Positions 25,332-33,428 of a DNA stretch of 64,000 nucleotides are shown here, piece after piece. The notes beneath the pieces were generated by a model. That model had not been told where the DNA came from. It saw only the letters and a program-made list of their open reading frames with translations, and ran no database searches. The stretch comes from AC-32 sp963715575 (GTDB lineage: Bacteria > Actinomycetota > Thermoleophilia > Gaiellales > Gaiellaceae): the NCBI GenBank assembly GCA_963715575.1, contig OY970250.1, forward strand, positions 62,001 through 126,000, given 5' to 3'. Position numbers and translations under genes: made by a program. Numbering within the stretch: position 1 is the first letter of the stretch; every line of letters starts with the position of its first letter.

Positions 25332-25796
25332 TTAGCTGTGGTCGGCGAAGCCTCGCGCCACCTGGATTCGGCCCGCCTGGAGGTCCACCTGCTGCACACA
25401 GGCGGCCACGAGCGGCAGCAGCAGGCCTGTGTCGAGCTCGAGCGCGTCGTTCGCCGGGCCGGGATGGAGCGCGGTGACGCGGCCGAGCGGCCGGCCGTCT
25501 TCCTCCTCGACGATCAGGCCGAGCAGCTGGAACTCGTAGTACTCGTCCTCACCGGGCGGCGGCAGCTCTTCGCGGGGGACGGCGAGCTCGGCCCCGCGCG
25601 GCGGCTCGCGGTCGAGCCGGATCACCGGGCGGCCCCGGGAGCGCTTCGTGGCCACGACCTTGGCCGGCTCGCCGTCGACGTGCAGCGTCGCGCCTTTGGC
25701 GAAGCGCGCCTCGTCCTCGCTCGCATGCTCGACGAAGAACGAGCCGTCGAGCCCGTGCGGCTTGCCGACGCGTCCCACCTTGACCAGGTCCGTCAT
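25332..25796 (-). CDS. rimM: ribosome maturation factor RimM
   Basis: This 154-residue protein has VGRVGKPHGLDGSFFVEH (N-terminal RimM domain) and the PRC-barrel C-terminal half with EYYEFQLLGLIVEEEDGRPLG and LPLVAACVQQVDLQAGRI. It assists maturation of the 30S head together with S19 and works near S16, whose gene is a few genes upstream. Its ATG overlaps the stop of the phosphoesterase gene by four bases. Confidence 0.93.
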   Translation of the reverse strand: MTDLVKVGRVGKPHGLDGSFFVEHASEDEARFAKGATLHVDGEPAKVVATKRSRGRPVIRLDREPPRGAELAVPREELPPPGEDEYYEFQLLGLIVEEEDGRPLGRVTALHPGPANDALELDTGLLLPLVAACVQQVDLQAGRIQVARGFADHS

Positions 25797-26485
25797 CCGC
25801 CGAAGACCTCGAGCGCCTCGGCTCGCGGCGCCGAGACGAGGATGTTCTCGGCCGCGATCTCCTCGGCCCGCGGGTGTCCCGACTTGCGCACGAGCTCGGC
25901 CGCGCGCTCGAGGTCGTACTCGGTGTGCCGCAGCTCGACGCCGTCGTCGAGGATCGCCCAGTAGGCGCCGGCGCGCCCCTCGTACGGCCAGCCGATGCTC
26001 CCGACGTTGACGAACAGCTTGTCGCCAAGGCGCCGCTCGAGCTGCATGTGCGTGTGGCCGGCGACCACGCGGTGCTGCTCGACGTCGCGCAGCAGTCCCG
26101 CGAGCTTCTCGTCCGTCGTCCGCTCGGTGACGATCGTCCGGTCGTCGTCCGGCGCGGCGTGCACGTAGAGCGTGTCGTCGAGGACGACCGAGAACGGCAG
26201 GCCGGCGAGCCAGCTCGCCTGCTCGTCGTCGAGCCGCTCGAGCAGCCAGTCCAGGCCGTCGTCTCCGGTGTACTCGGCGGCGAAGAGGCGGTCGGCGTTA
26301 CCGCGGATCACATGGGCATTCGGCAGCGAGCGGACGAGCTCGACCACCTCTCGCGGCTGCGGCGGCCCGGCCGCGATGTCGCCGCCGACCACGATCGCGT
26401 CCACGCCCTCGCGCTCGACCTCGGCGAGGACCGCCTCGAGCGCGGGGTAGTTCCCGTGAATGTCGTAGAGAGCCGCTACGCGCAA
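25793..26485 (-). CDS. calcineurin-like metallophosphoesterase inserted in the ribosomal operon
   Basis: The 230-residue protein carries the five metallophosphoesterase motifs: YDIHGN at the start, VGGDIAAG, RGNADR, a histidine in YVHAAPD and AGHTHMQ. It resembles YfcE/MJ0936-type phosphodiesterases acting on small or cyclic phosphodiesters. It sits inside the otherwise standard khpA-rimM junction, abutting khpA and overlapping rimM by four bases, so it is co-translated with ribosome-biogenesis genes. TTG at 26485 is the start. A role in RNA metabolism is only a guess from position. Confidence 0.85.
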   Translation of the reverse strand: MRVAALYDIHGNYPALEAVLAEVEREGVDAIVVGGDIAAGPPQPREVVELVRSLPNAHVIRGNADRLFAAEYTGDDGLDWLLERLDDEQASWLAGLPFSVVLDDTLYVHAAPDDDRTIVTERTTDEKLAGLLRDVEQHRVVAGHTHMQLERRLGDKLFVNVGSIGWPYEGRAGAYWAILDDGVELRHTEYDLERAAELVRKSGHPRAEEIAAENILVSAPRAEALEVFGG

Positions 26486-26725
26486 CTATTCGACGATCTC
26501 GAGCAGCGTGCGCCCGCTGCGCCGCGCGGCCGAGGCGCGGACGACCGTGCGCAGCGCCCGCGCGATCCGGCCCTGGCGCCCGATCACCTTGCCCACGTCG
26601 TCCTTGGCGACGTGGAGCTCGATCACCAGGTCGCCGTCCCGCTCGAGCTCCTCGACCCGGACCGCGTCCGGCTCGTCCACCAGGCGGCGTGCCAGGTACT
26701 CGACGAGCTCAGCCGAGCTGGACAC
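26486..26725 (-). CDS. khpA: KH-domain RNA-binding protein KhpA
   Basis: This 79-residue single KH domain has the GxxG loop in VGKVIGRQGRIARALRTVV and a short acidic N-terminal helix. KhpA, usually with KhpB, binds RNA and influences cell division and sRNA activity in Gram-positive bacteria. GTG at 26725 overlaps the end of rpsP by 17 bases, the usual rpsP-khpA arrangement. Confidence 0.9.
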   Translation of the reverse strand: MSSSAELVEYLARRLVDEPDAVRVEELERDGDLVIELHVAKDDVGKVIGRQGRIARALRTVVRASAARRSGRTLLEIVE

Positions 26726-26957
26726 CCTTGGCCTTCAGCAGGCGCTGGACGGTCGACGAGGGCTGCGCGCCCTTCGAGATCCAGTCCTTGATCCGGTCCT
26801 CGTCCAGCTCGATCGTGGACGGGTCGGTCTGCGGGTTGTAGCGGCCCACGATCTCCAGGAACTTGCCGTCGCGTGGTGAGCGCGAGTCCGCCGCGACGAT
26901 GCGGTAGACGGGGTTCTTCTTCGACCCGACTCGGGTCAGCCTCAGCTTGACTGCCAA
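26709..26957 (-). CDS. rpsP: 30S ribosomal protein S16
   Basis: The product is 82 residues with VKLRLTRVGSKKNPVYRIV and EIVGRYNP, standard S16 features. The start is TTG at 26957, because GGAGGT lies seven bases before it, overlapping the ffh stop, and because homology begins at AVKLRL. The frame is open further upstream but into ffh. It is coupled to khpA downstream. Confidence 0.95.
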   Translation of the reverse strand: MAVKLRLTRVGSKKNPVYRIVAADSRSPRDGKFLEIVGRYNPQTDPSTIELDEDRIKDWISKGAQPSSTVQRLLKAKGVQLG

Positions 26958-26961
26958 ACGG

Positions 26962-28356
26962 TTACCTCCGTGATCTCGACTTCTTGCGCTTGCTCTTCTT
27001 CTTCTTCTTAGTCGCGGAGCGCGTGGGGCCATTCTGCCCCTGCGGCGCTCCGGGCAGCGCGGGCATCTTGCCCTTTCCGAGCTGCTTCATCATCTTCGCC
27101 ATCTGCTTTCGGGCCTCGAGCAGTGAGTTGACCTGCTCGACTGTCGTGCCACTCCCGGCCGCGATCCGCTTGCGCCGCGAGCCGTCGATCACGTGCGGGA
27201 TCCGCCGCTCCTGCGGCGTCATCGAGAGCACGATCCCCTCCACCCGCGCGAGCTGGCGCTCGTCGACGTCGTCGAGGCCCTCGAGCTGCTTGCCCATCCC
27301 GGGGATCATCTTCAGCACGCCCTGCAGCGGGCCCATCCGGCGGAGCATCTTGTAGCTGCGCAGGAAGTCGTCGAAAGTGAATTCGCCCTGCATCATGCGG
27401 CGCTCCATCTCGGCGCGCTCGTCGTCCTCGACCGCGGCCTCGGCCTTCTCGATCAGGCTCAGCACGTCGCCCATGCCGAGGATCCGCTGGGCCATCCGGT
27501 CGGGATGGAAGTACTCGAGCTGGTCGAGCTGCTCGCCGACCGAGACCAGCTTGATCGGTTTGCCGGTGACCGCCTTGACCGAGAGCGCCGCGCCGCCGCG
27601 GGCATCGCCGTCGAGCTTCGTCAGCACAACCCCGTCGAAGGCGACCCGCTCGGCGAAGGCCTCGGCCACGCGCACCGCGTCCTGGCCGGTCATCGAGTCG
27701 AGCACGAGCAGCACGTTCGTCGGCCGCGTCGCGTCGCGCACCGCGGCGAGCTCGTCCATGAGCGCCTCGTCCACGTGCAGGCGCCCCGCCGTGTCGAGGA
27801 TCACCGTGTCGAGACCCTCGGCGCGAGCGCCTTCGAGACCCTGCTCCACCGCCTTGACCGGGTCGGAGCGCTCCTCGCTGAAGACCGGCACCTGAATCTG
27901 GCGGCCGAGCTGCTCGAGCTGGTCGATCGCGGCAGGGCGTTGCAGGTCGGCGGCGACGAGGCCCGGCTTGCGGCCCTCCTTGCGCAGCAGCAGCGCCAGC
28001 TTGGCCGCGGCCGTCGTCTTGCCCGAGCCCTGCAGGCCGGCAAGCAGGATCACGGTCGGCGGCCGACCGACGAAGGCGAGCCTGGAGTCGCCGGAGCCCA
28101 TGAGCGCCGTCAGCTCCTCCTGGACGATCTTCACCACCTGCTGGCCAGGCGTCAGGCTCTTGGCCACGTCCGCGCCCAGCGCCCGCTCGCGCACGCGCGC
28201 GACGAAGCCCTTCACCACCTCGAAGTTGACGTCTGCCTCGAGCAGCGCGAGCCGGACCTCGCGCATCGCGCGCGAGATCGACTCCTCGTCCAGGCGGCCC
28301 TGCTTGCGCAGGTCGCCGAGGGCGCTCTGCAGGCGGTCTGACAGCGTGTCGAACAC
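26962..28356 (-). CDS. ffh: signal recognition particle protein Ffh
   Basis: This 464-residue NG-M protein has an N-domain helical bundle, the G-domain P-loop GLQGSGKTT, DTAGR and TKLDGDARGG, then the methionine-rich M domain (MMKQLGKGKMPA) and a basic tail. It binds signal sequences on ribosomes and docks with FtsY, encoded at 32.5 kb. GTG at 28356 is preceded by TAGACT at eight bases with no Shine-Dalgarno, so the mRNA is probably leaderless. It heads the ffh-rpsP-khpA-rimM-trmD-lepB block. Confidence 0.96.
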   Translation of the reverse strand: MFDTLSDRLQSALGDLRKQGRLDEESISRAMREVRLALLEADVNFEVVKGFVARVRERALGADVAKSLTPGQQVVKIVQEELTALMGSGDSRLAFVGRPPTVILLAGLQGSGKTTAAAKLALLLRKEGRKPGLVAADLQRPAAIDQLEQLGRQIQVPVFSEERSDPVKAVEQGLEGARAEGLDTVILDTAGRLHVDEALMDELAAVRDATRPTNVLLVLDSMTGQDAVRVAEAFAERVAFDGVVLTKLDGDARGGAALSVKAVTGKPIKLVSVGEQLDQLEYFHPDRMAQRILGMGDVLSLIEKAEAAVEDDERAEMERRMMQGEFTFDDFLRSYKMLRRMGPLQGVLKMIPGMGKQLEGLDDVDERQLARVEGIVLSMTPQERRIPHVIDGSRRKRIAAGSGTTVEQVNSLLEARKQMAKMMKQLGKGKMPALPGAPQGQNGPTRSATKKKKKSKRKKSRSRR

Positions 28357-28400
28357 GGCCCGCCAGTCTAGCCGTGCGGGTTTTTGGGTACGCGAGGCGC

Positions 28401-29246
28401 ATGGCCGCCCGCCTCAAGCGCTTCGTCAAGCTCTGGGTCGACCTCTTCAACGAGCACGAGCTACTCGACCACGCCAGCGCGATCTCCTTCGCCGTGCTGA
28501 AGGCGCTCGTGCCGCTGACGCTGCTCGGCCTGGCCGTGCTCGGCGCGGTCGGCCAGCGCCACGTCTGGCAGGAGACGCTGCTCCCCGGCCTCAGGCCGCA
28601 CGTCCAGCCGCCGACCGCCCGCGCGCTCGACGTGGCGGTCGAGAAGATCTTCTCGACCAACTCCGTCGGCTTGATCGTCTTCGCCTCGATCGTGGCGCTC
28701 TGGTACATCTCGGGCTCGGTGCGCGGCGTCATGACCGCGACGAACTGCATCTACGAGCGAGACGAGACGCGCTCGTGGAAGGTGCGCTACCCGCTCTCGC
28801 TCGGGCTCGCCGCGGCGATCGCGGTCTGCGTGGTCGGCGCCGCGCTCGCCGTCCTCGCCGCGCCGGCTCTCGCCTCGCACGGGGCGCTGGAGGTGGTGGT
28901 CGCGATCGGCCGCTGGCTGGTGGCGGTCGTGCTGCTCGGGGTCGCGGTTGCCCTGCTCGTTCGCTACGCGCCGGTCGAGCACCGCTCAACGGGGTGGGTC
29001 AGCGGCGGCTCGGTGCTCGTGATCCTCGCCTGGGTCGCCGCCTCGATGATCTTCAAGCTGCTCGTCACCGAGGTGCTGAACTTCAAGACCGCGACCGGCA
29101 GCCTCGGGATCTTCCTCGTCCTGACCGGCTACGTGTACACCTCCTCGATCATCTTCCTGCTCGGCGTCGAGGTGGACGAGCTGCTGCGCGAGGACGCGAC
29201 CGAAGGAGAGAAGGGACTGCTCGAGACGCTGGGCCTCGCCCGCTAA
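28401..29246 (+). CDS. YihY/virulence factor BrkB family membrane protein
   Basis: This 281-residue protein has six predicted membrane segments. It has the family features LLDHASAISFAVLKALVPL at the first helix, GSVRGVMTATNCIYE after the second and SYVYTSSIIFLLGVEV-like YVYTSSIIFLLG in the last. The biochemical function of YihY proteins is not established. ATG at 28401 is chosen over an in-frame GTG at 28374. It is divergent from ffh and converges on the permease gene. Confidence 0.82.
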   Translation: MAARLKRFVKLWVDLFNEHELLDHASAISFAVLKALVPLTLLGLAVLGAVGQRHVWQETLLPGLRPHVQPPTARALDVAVEKIFSTNSVGLIVFASIVALWYISGSVRGVMTATNCIYERDETRSWKVRYPLSLGLAAAIAVCVVGAALAVLAAPALASHGALEVVVAIGRWLVAVVLLGVAVALLVRYAPVEHRSTGWVSGGSVLVILAWVAASMIFKLLVTEVLNFKTATGSLGIFLVLTGYVYTSSIIFLLGVEVDELLREDATEGEKGLLETLGLAR

Positions 29247-30475
29247 CGACCCGCTGCGACCTGCCGCCGGCGCGCCACCGTGTCGAGCGTGACCGCGGCG
29301 AGCAGGATCGTCCCGGTCGTGACGTACTTGATCCAGTCGGCCGAGCCGACCAGATCGGTGCCGTTCGAGATCATCCCGATGATCAGGCCGCCGAAGAGCG
29401 CGCCGCTCACCCGGCCGCGCCCGCCGAAGAGGCTGACGCCGCCGATCACGGCCGCCGAGATCGCGTCGAGCAGCAGGGTGCCCCCGCCGAAGGTCAGGTC
29501 GACCGAGTTCAGGCGCGAGGCGAGGATCACGCCGCCGAGGCCGGCGCAGGCACCGGAGATGGTGAAGCAGAGGATCCGGATCAGCTTCACGTTGATCCCG
29601 GCGCGCCGTGCCGCCTCCGCGCTGCCGCCGACCGCGTAGACGTGCCTGCCGAAGGTCGTGCGCCCGGCCAGGTACGAGAAGAGCACGACCACGAAGACGA
29701 CGACCAGCCCGACGAGCGGCACGCCGCGCGAGTGGTTGCACACCGCCACCACGGCGAAGGTGAGCCCGCCGTAGAAGACGACGCGCCCGATCGTCAGGAT
29801 CAGGTTCCCCGTCGGCAAGCCCGCACGTCTCCGGCTCACGTACGAGCCGAAGGACGCGATCGCCAGCAGCGCAGTGAAGACGATCGCGACGATCCAGCCC
29901 GTGTTCTTGCTCAGGACGTAGTTGGCGACGTCGATGATCTGGTGGTCCTGGATCCCGATCACGCCCTCGTTGCCGAGCAGGTAGATGATCATCCCCTGGG
30001 CGATCAGCAAGCCGGCGAGCGTGACAACGAACGAGGGCACGCCGAGAAAGGCGATGATCGACCCCTGCGCCGCTCCGATCGCCGCGCAGATCCCGACCGC
30101 GAGCCCGATCGCGACGAGCCCGGGGTAGTCGTGGCTCGAGCCGGCCTTTTGGAACTCGGCGACCGCCACGCTGCCGATGCCGCTGACATAGCCGACCGAC
30201 AGGTCGATCTCGCCGATCAGGAGCACGAAGACGATCCCGACCGCGATCACGGTCACGCCGGCCATCTGGCCGATCAGGTTCGAGAAGTTGACGGCGGTGA
30301 AGAAGATGTTGGTCTTCGCCGTGAAGAAGATCGTGATCGCGATGATTCCGACGATCACCGGGACGCTGCCGACGTCCCCGCCCTTGAAGGCCTCCCAGCG
30401 GGCGCGCGCGAGCTCGGCGATGCCCGCCTGGCCGGCGGCGGCCGCCGTTACCTCTGGCGGCGCGGCCGTGCTCAC
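29243..30475 (-). CDS. sugar ABC transporter permease (XylH/RbsC family)
   Basis: This 410-residue protein has about ten membrane segments. GEIDLSVGYVSGIGSV and GVPSFVVTLAGLLIAQG are hallmark segments of the ribose/xylose permease family, and YAVGGSAEAARRAGI is the cytoplasmic coupling loop. With the ATPase and binding protein encoded upstream it forms a pentose-type importer. It overlaps the ATPase gene by four bases. Confidence 0.88.
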   Translation of the reverse strand: MSTAAPPEVTAAAAGQAGIAELARARWEAFKGGDVGSVPVIVGIIAITIFFTAKTNIFFTAVNFSNLIGQMAGVTVIAVGIVFVLLIGEIDLSVGYVSGIGSVAVAEFQKAGSSHDYPGLVAIGLAVGICAAIGAAQGSIIAFLGVPSFVVTLAGLLIAQGMIIYLLGNEGVIGIQDHQIIDVANYVLSKNTGWIVAIVFTALLAIASFGSYVSRRRAGLPTGNLILTIGRVVFYGGLTFAVVAVCNHSRGVPLVGLVVVFVVVLFSYLAGRTTFGRHVYAVGGSAEAARRAGINVKLIRILCFTISGACAGLGGVILASRLNSVDLTFGGGTLLLDAISAAVIGGVSLFGGRGRVSGALFGGLIIGMISNGTDLVGSADWIKYVTTGTILLAAVTLDTVARRRQVAAGR

Positions 30476-31239
30476 GCGGACGCCTCGGCGTCCTGCGCGC
30501 CGAAGGTGATCGCCTGCACGATCTCCTGCTCGTTCGTGGCCGACTTCTCGTAGACGCCGACGTTGCGGCCGAGGCGCAGCACGGTGATGCGGTCGGCGAC
30601 CTCGAAGACGTCCCTCAGGTTGTGCGAGACGATCACGACCGCCAGCCCCTGGTCACCGAGCCGCTTGACGAGCTCGAGCACCTGCTCCGTCTGCGCGACG
30701 CCCAGAGCGGCGGTCGGCTCGTCGAGGAAGACGACGCGGTTGTTCCACAACACGGCGCGCGCGACCGCGACCGACTGGCGCTGACCGCCGGAGAGCGTCG
30801 CCACCGGCTGGCGCACCGAGCGAATCGTCGTGACCGAGAGCGACTTCAGCGTCTCGGCCGTCTGCTGCTCCATCGGCGCCTCACGCAGCCGGTGGAGCAC
30901 GTCGTGCTCCTCGCGGCCGAGGTACATGTTCTGGACGACGTCGAGGTTGTCGCAGAGCGCGAGATCCTGGTAGACGACCTCGATCCCGAGCTTGGCCGCG
31001 TCCTTCGGCCCGTTGATCGAGACCGGCTTGCCGTCGAACAGGACCTGGCCGCTGTCGATCGAGTAGATCCCGGCGACGCACTTGATCAGCGTGGACTTGC
31101 CGGCTCCGTTGTCGCCGACGAGCGCCATCACTTCGCCGTCGCGAACCTCGAAGTCGACCTCGCTGAGCGCCCGCACCGATCCGAAGCTCTTGGAGACCTC
31201 TCGCAGCTCGAGCGTCGCGGTCGCAGGCGTCGTCGCCAT
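30472..31239 (-). CDS. sugar ABC transporter ATP-binding protein, single-domain
   Basis: The product is 255 residues with one nucleotide-binding domain: Walker A GDNGAGKST, Q-loop VYQDLALCDNLDV, signature LSGGQRQSVAVA, Walker B VVFLDEPTAALG and switch IVSHNL. XylG, RbsA and MglA usually carry two fused domains, so this protein must work as a homodimer. The GDNGAGKST and DLALCDNL sequences are typical of this carbohydrate family. It follows the binding-protein gene after a 15-pair hairpin. Confidence 0.88.
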   Translation of the reverse strand: MATTPATATLELREVSKSFGSVRALSEVDFEVRDGEVMALVGDNGAGKSTLIKCVAGIYSIDSGQVLFDGKPVSINGPKDAAKLGIEVVYQDLALCDNLDVVQNMYLGREEHDVLHRLREAPMEQQTAETLKSLSVTTIRSVRQPVATLSGGQRQSVAVARAVLWNNRVVFLDEPTAALGVAQTEQVLELVKRLGDQGLAVVIVSHNLRDVFEVADRITVLRLGRNVGVYEKSATNEQEIVQAITFGAQDAEASA

Positions 31240-31255
31240 AGGGCGCGGTTTGTAT

Positions 31256-31292
31256 CACGGCCGGGGCGCCACGCGAGGGCGCCCCGGCCGTG
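31256..31292 (-). terminator. 15-base-pair intercistronic hairpin after the binding-protein gene
   Basis: CACGGCCGGGGCGCC at 31256-31270 is perfectly complementary to GGCGCCCCGGCCGTG at 31278-31292, with a seven-base loop. No T-run follows on the minus strand. Such a structure between a binding-protein gene and its transporter genes usually protects the upstream mRNA or causes partial termination, giving more binding protein than membrane components. Confidence 0.65.
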
Positions 31293-31301
31293 GAGAGACG
31301 G

Positions 31302-32408
31302 CTAGCTGCAGTACTGGGCGTACTGCCCGCTGCAGACTTCGCCCTTCTTCAAGAAGCCCTCGTCGAAGAGCAGCTTGTAGTTCTTCTTCGTGATCCAGAC
31401 CGGCGTCAGGAGGATCGACTTGGTGCCGGAGACGGTCCCGTTCACGCCTTCGACCGGCTCGCCCTTGACGATCGCGATCGCGGCCTTCGCGGCGGTGTCG
31501 GCCTCCTGCTTGACGGACTTGTAGACCGTGCCCGACTGCCAGCCGGCGAGGATGAACTGGACGCCGGTCGGCGTCGCGTCCTGGCCGGTCAGCGGGATCG
31601 GCTTGAGGCCGTGCGCCTTCAGCGAGGCGATCACGGCGCCCGCGAGCCCGTCGTTCGCGGCGATCGAGCCCTTGATGTTGTTGTTGTTCCGGGCCAGCAT
31701 CTGGTCGAAGATCTGGCGGCCCTTGACCGGGTCCCAGTCGGTGAACTGGTCGCCGGCCTTCGCCTTCACGAGCGTGCCGTTCGCGTAGAGCGGATTCAGC
31801 ACCGAGTCGTAGCCCTGCTTGAACAGCTTGGCGTTGTTGTCCGTGATGCCGCCGTTCAGCTCCGAGATGACCGGCTTCTGCGTGTAGGCACCGTTGGCCT
31901 TGAGCGCGTCGACGAGGCCCTTGCCCTGCAGCTTCCCGACCCCCACGTTGTCGAAGGAGACGTAGTAGGCGGCCTTGCTGCCGACGACGAGCCGGTCGTA
32001 GTCGATTACCTTCGCGCCCTGCTGGACCGCGAGGTTCGTGATCGCGTTGCCCGAGGCCGCGTTGATCTGGTCGAGCAGGATCACCTTCGCGCCCTTGGCG
32101 AGGCACTGCTGCGCCTGCGACTTCTGCTTCTGCGAGTCGTTCAACGCGTTCAGCACCTGGGCCGGGACGTTCGCGTTCGCAAACGCCTCCTTCAGGTACG
32201 GCGCGTCGAACAGCGTGTAGCGCGTCGAGGACTTGGTGTCCGGGAGCAGCGCGCAGGCCTGGATCTTGCCGCCACCACCGCCTCCACCAGCGGCAGTCGT
32301 CGTGCTGCTCGAGCTCTTCTTGCTGCTGCCACACCCGGCCGCAACGACCACTGCGAGTGCGCAGACGGCGAGCGCGACCGGCAATGGTCGTCGCATCAAC
32401 TTCTTCAC
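31302..32408 (-). CDS. sugar ABC transporter substrate-binding lipoprotein (XylF-like)
   Basis: This 368-residue exported protein begins KKLMRRPLP and has a hydrophobic stretch ending in the lipobox AAGC, with lipidated Cys26. A Ser/Thr/Gly-rich linker precedes a periplasmic-binding fold of the ribose/xylose class (VILLDQINAASGNAI, AANDGLAGAVIASL, GQDATPTGVQFILAG). GTG at 32408 is chosen because GAAGGAGG lies just upstream. Transcription starts from a good TTGAAA-17-TAACGT promoter. Xylose is a reasonable but unproven substrate. Confidence 0.9.
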   Translation of the reverse strand: MKKLMRRPLPVALAVCALAVVVAAGCGSSKKSSSSTTTAAGGGGGGGKIQACALLPDTKSSTRYTLFDAPYLKEAFANANVPAQVLNALNDSQKQKSQAQQCLAKGAKVILLDQINAASGNAITNLAVQQGAKVIDYDRLVVGSKAAYYVSFDNVGVGKLQGKGLVDALKANGAYTQKPVISELNGGITDNNAKLFKQGYDSVLNPLYANGTLVKAKAGDQFTDWDPVKGRQIFDQMLARNNNNIKGSIAANDGLAGAVIASLKAHGLKPIPLTGQDATPTGVQFILAGWQSGTVYKSVKQEADTAAKAAIAIVKGEPVEGVNGTVSGTKSILLTPVWITKKNYKLLFDEGFLKKGEVCSGQYAQYCS

Positions 32409-32442
32409 GAATCCTCCTTCGGGGGTTGGGGAGACGGCAGCT

Positions 32443-32471
32443 ACGTTAGGCGCGCCGCCCACCCTTTTCAA
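32443..32471 (-). promoter_or_regulatory. sigma-70-like promoter of the sugar ABC operon
   Basis: On the minus strand TTGAAA (32471-32466) and TAACGT (32448-32443) are separated by exactly 17 bases. The -35 element overlaps the TGA stop of ftsY. About 33 bases lie between the -10 element and the GTG start, including a strong Shine-Dalgarno, so this operon is conventionally led, unlike many neighbours. Confidence 0.65.
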
Positions 32472-33418
32472 CCGGCTACCAACGCCCTGGCGAAGTCTTC
32501 AGGATCGAATGGCCTGAGGTCGTCAAGGCCCTCGCCGATCCCGATCAGCTTCACAGGCAGCCCGAGCTCCTGGGCGATCGCGATCGCGATGCCGCCCTTG
32601 GCCGAGCCATCCAGCTTGGTCAGGGCGATTCCGGTCACCTCGACCGCCTGGCCGAAGAGGCGCGCCTGCTGCAGGCCGTTCTGCCCGGTGGTCGCGTCGA
32701 CGACGAGCAGGGTCTCGTGCGGGGCGCCTTCGAGGCGCTGGCCGATCACCCGTCGGACCTTGGCGAGCTCCTCCATCAGGTTCGCCTGCGTGTGCAGCCG
32801 GCCGGCCGTGTCGACCACGACCACGTCGCGCCCGCGGGACTCGGCCGCCGCGATTGCGTCGAAGGCGACCGCCGCCGGATCGCCGCCGCGCTCGGAGCCG
32901 ACGAAGTCGGCCTCGGCACGCTGCGCCCAGATCTCGAGCTGCTCCTCGGCGGCCGCGCGGAACGTGTCCGCGGCCGCGACCAGCACCGAGCGGTCATGCT
33001 CCGAGAGCTTGGCCGCGAGCTTGCCGATCGTGGTCGTCTTGCCGGTGCCGTTGACGCCGACCACGAGGATCACGCTCGGGCGTGCGTCGAGCTCGAGCCG
33101 GGCGGGCTCGCCGAGCATGCGCGCGATCTCCTCGGTGAGCGCCTCGGTCAGGCCGGCGCCGGCGTCGGGCCGCGCCTCGAGCCGCTGCACCAGCTCGGCC
33201 GTCGCCGGAACGCCCACGTCGGCGGCGATCAGGGCCTCCTCGAGCCGCTCCCAGGACGCCTCGTCGCCCGCGTCGAAGGTTGTCGCGCCGATCTGCTCGG
33301 TCAGCGCGCGCCGGCTGCGCCCGAGCGAGTCGCGCAGCCGCGCGAACATCCCGCCGCCCTCCTCCGGCTCCGGGCGAGCGTCCTCCTCGCCGAGCAGCTC
33401 TCCCCACGACCGTGCCAT
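32468..33418 (-). CDS. ftsY: signal recognition particle receptor FtsY
   Basis: This 316-residue NG GTPase has the P-loop GVNGTGKTTT, AADTFRAAAEEQL, VVDTAGR and TKLDGSAKGG, the FtsY signature set. A short acidic N-terminus replaces the long A-domain seen in some species. It receives SRP-ribosome complexes at the membrane. TAACCT ends seven bases before the ATG, and its TAA is the stop codon of the LanC-like gene. Confidence 0.94.
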   Translation of the reverse strand: MARSWGELLGEEDARPEPEEGGGMFARLRDSLGRSRRALTEQIGATTFDAGDEASWERLEEALIAADVGVPATAELVQRLEARPDAGAGLTEALTEEIARMLGEPARLELDARPSVILVVGVNGTGKTTTIGKLAAKLSEHDRSVLVAAADTFRAAAEEQLEIWAQRAEADFVGSERGGDPAAVAFDAIAAAESRGRDVVVVDTAGRLHTQANLMEELAKVRRVIGQRLEGAPHETLLVVDATTGQNGLQQARLFGQAVEVTGIALTKLDGSAKGGIAIAIAQELGLPVKLIGIGEGLDDLRPFDPEDFARALVAG

Positions 33419-33428
33419 CCGCGGGAGG

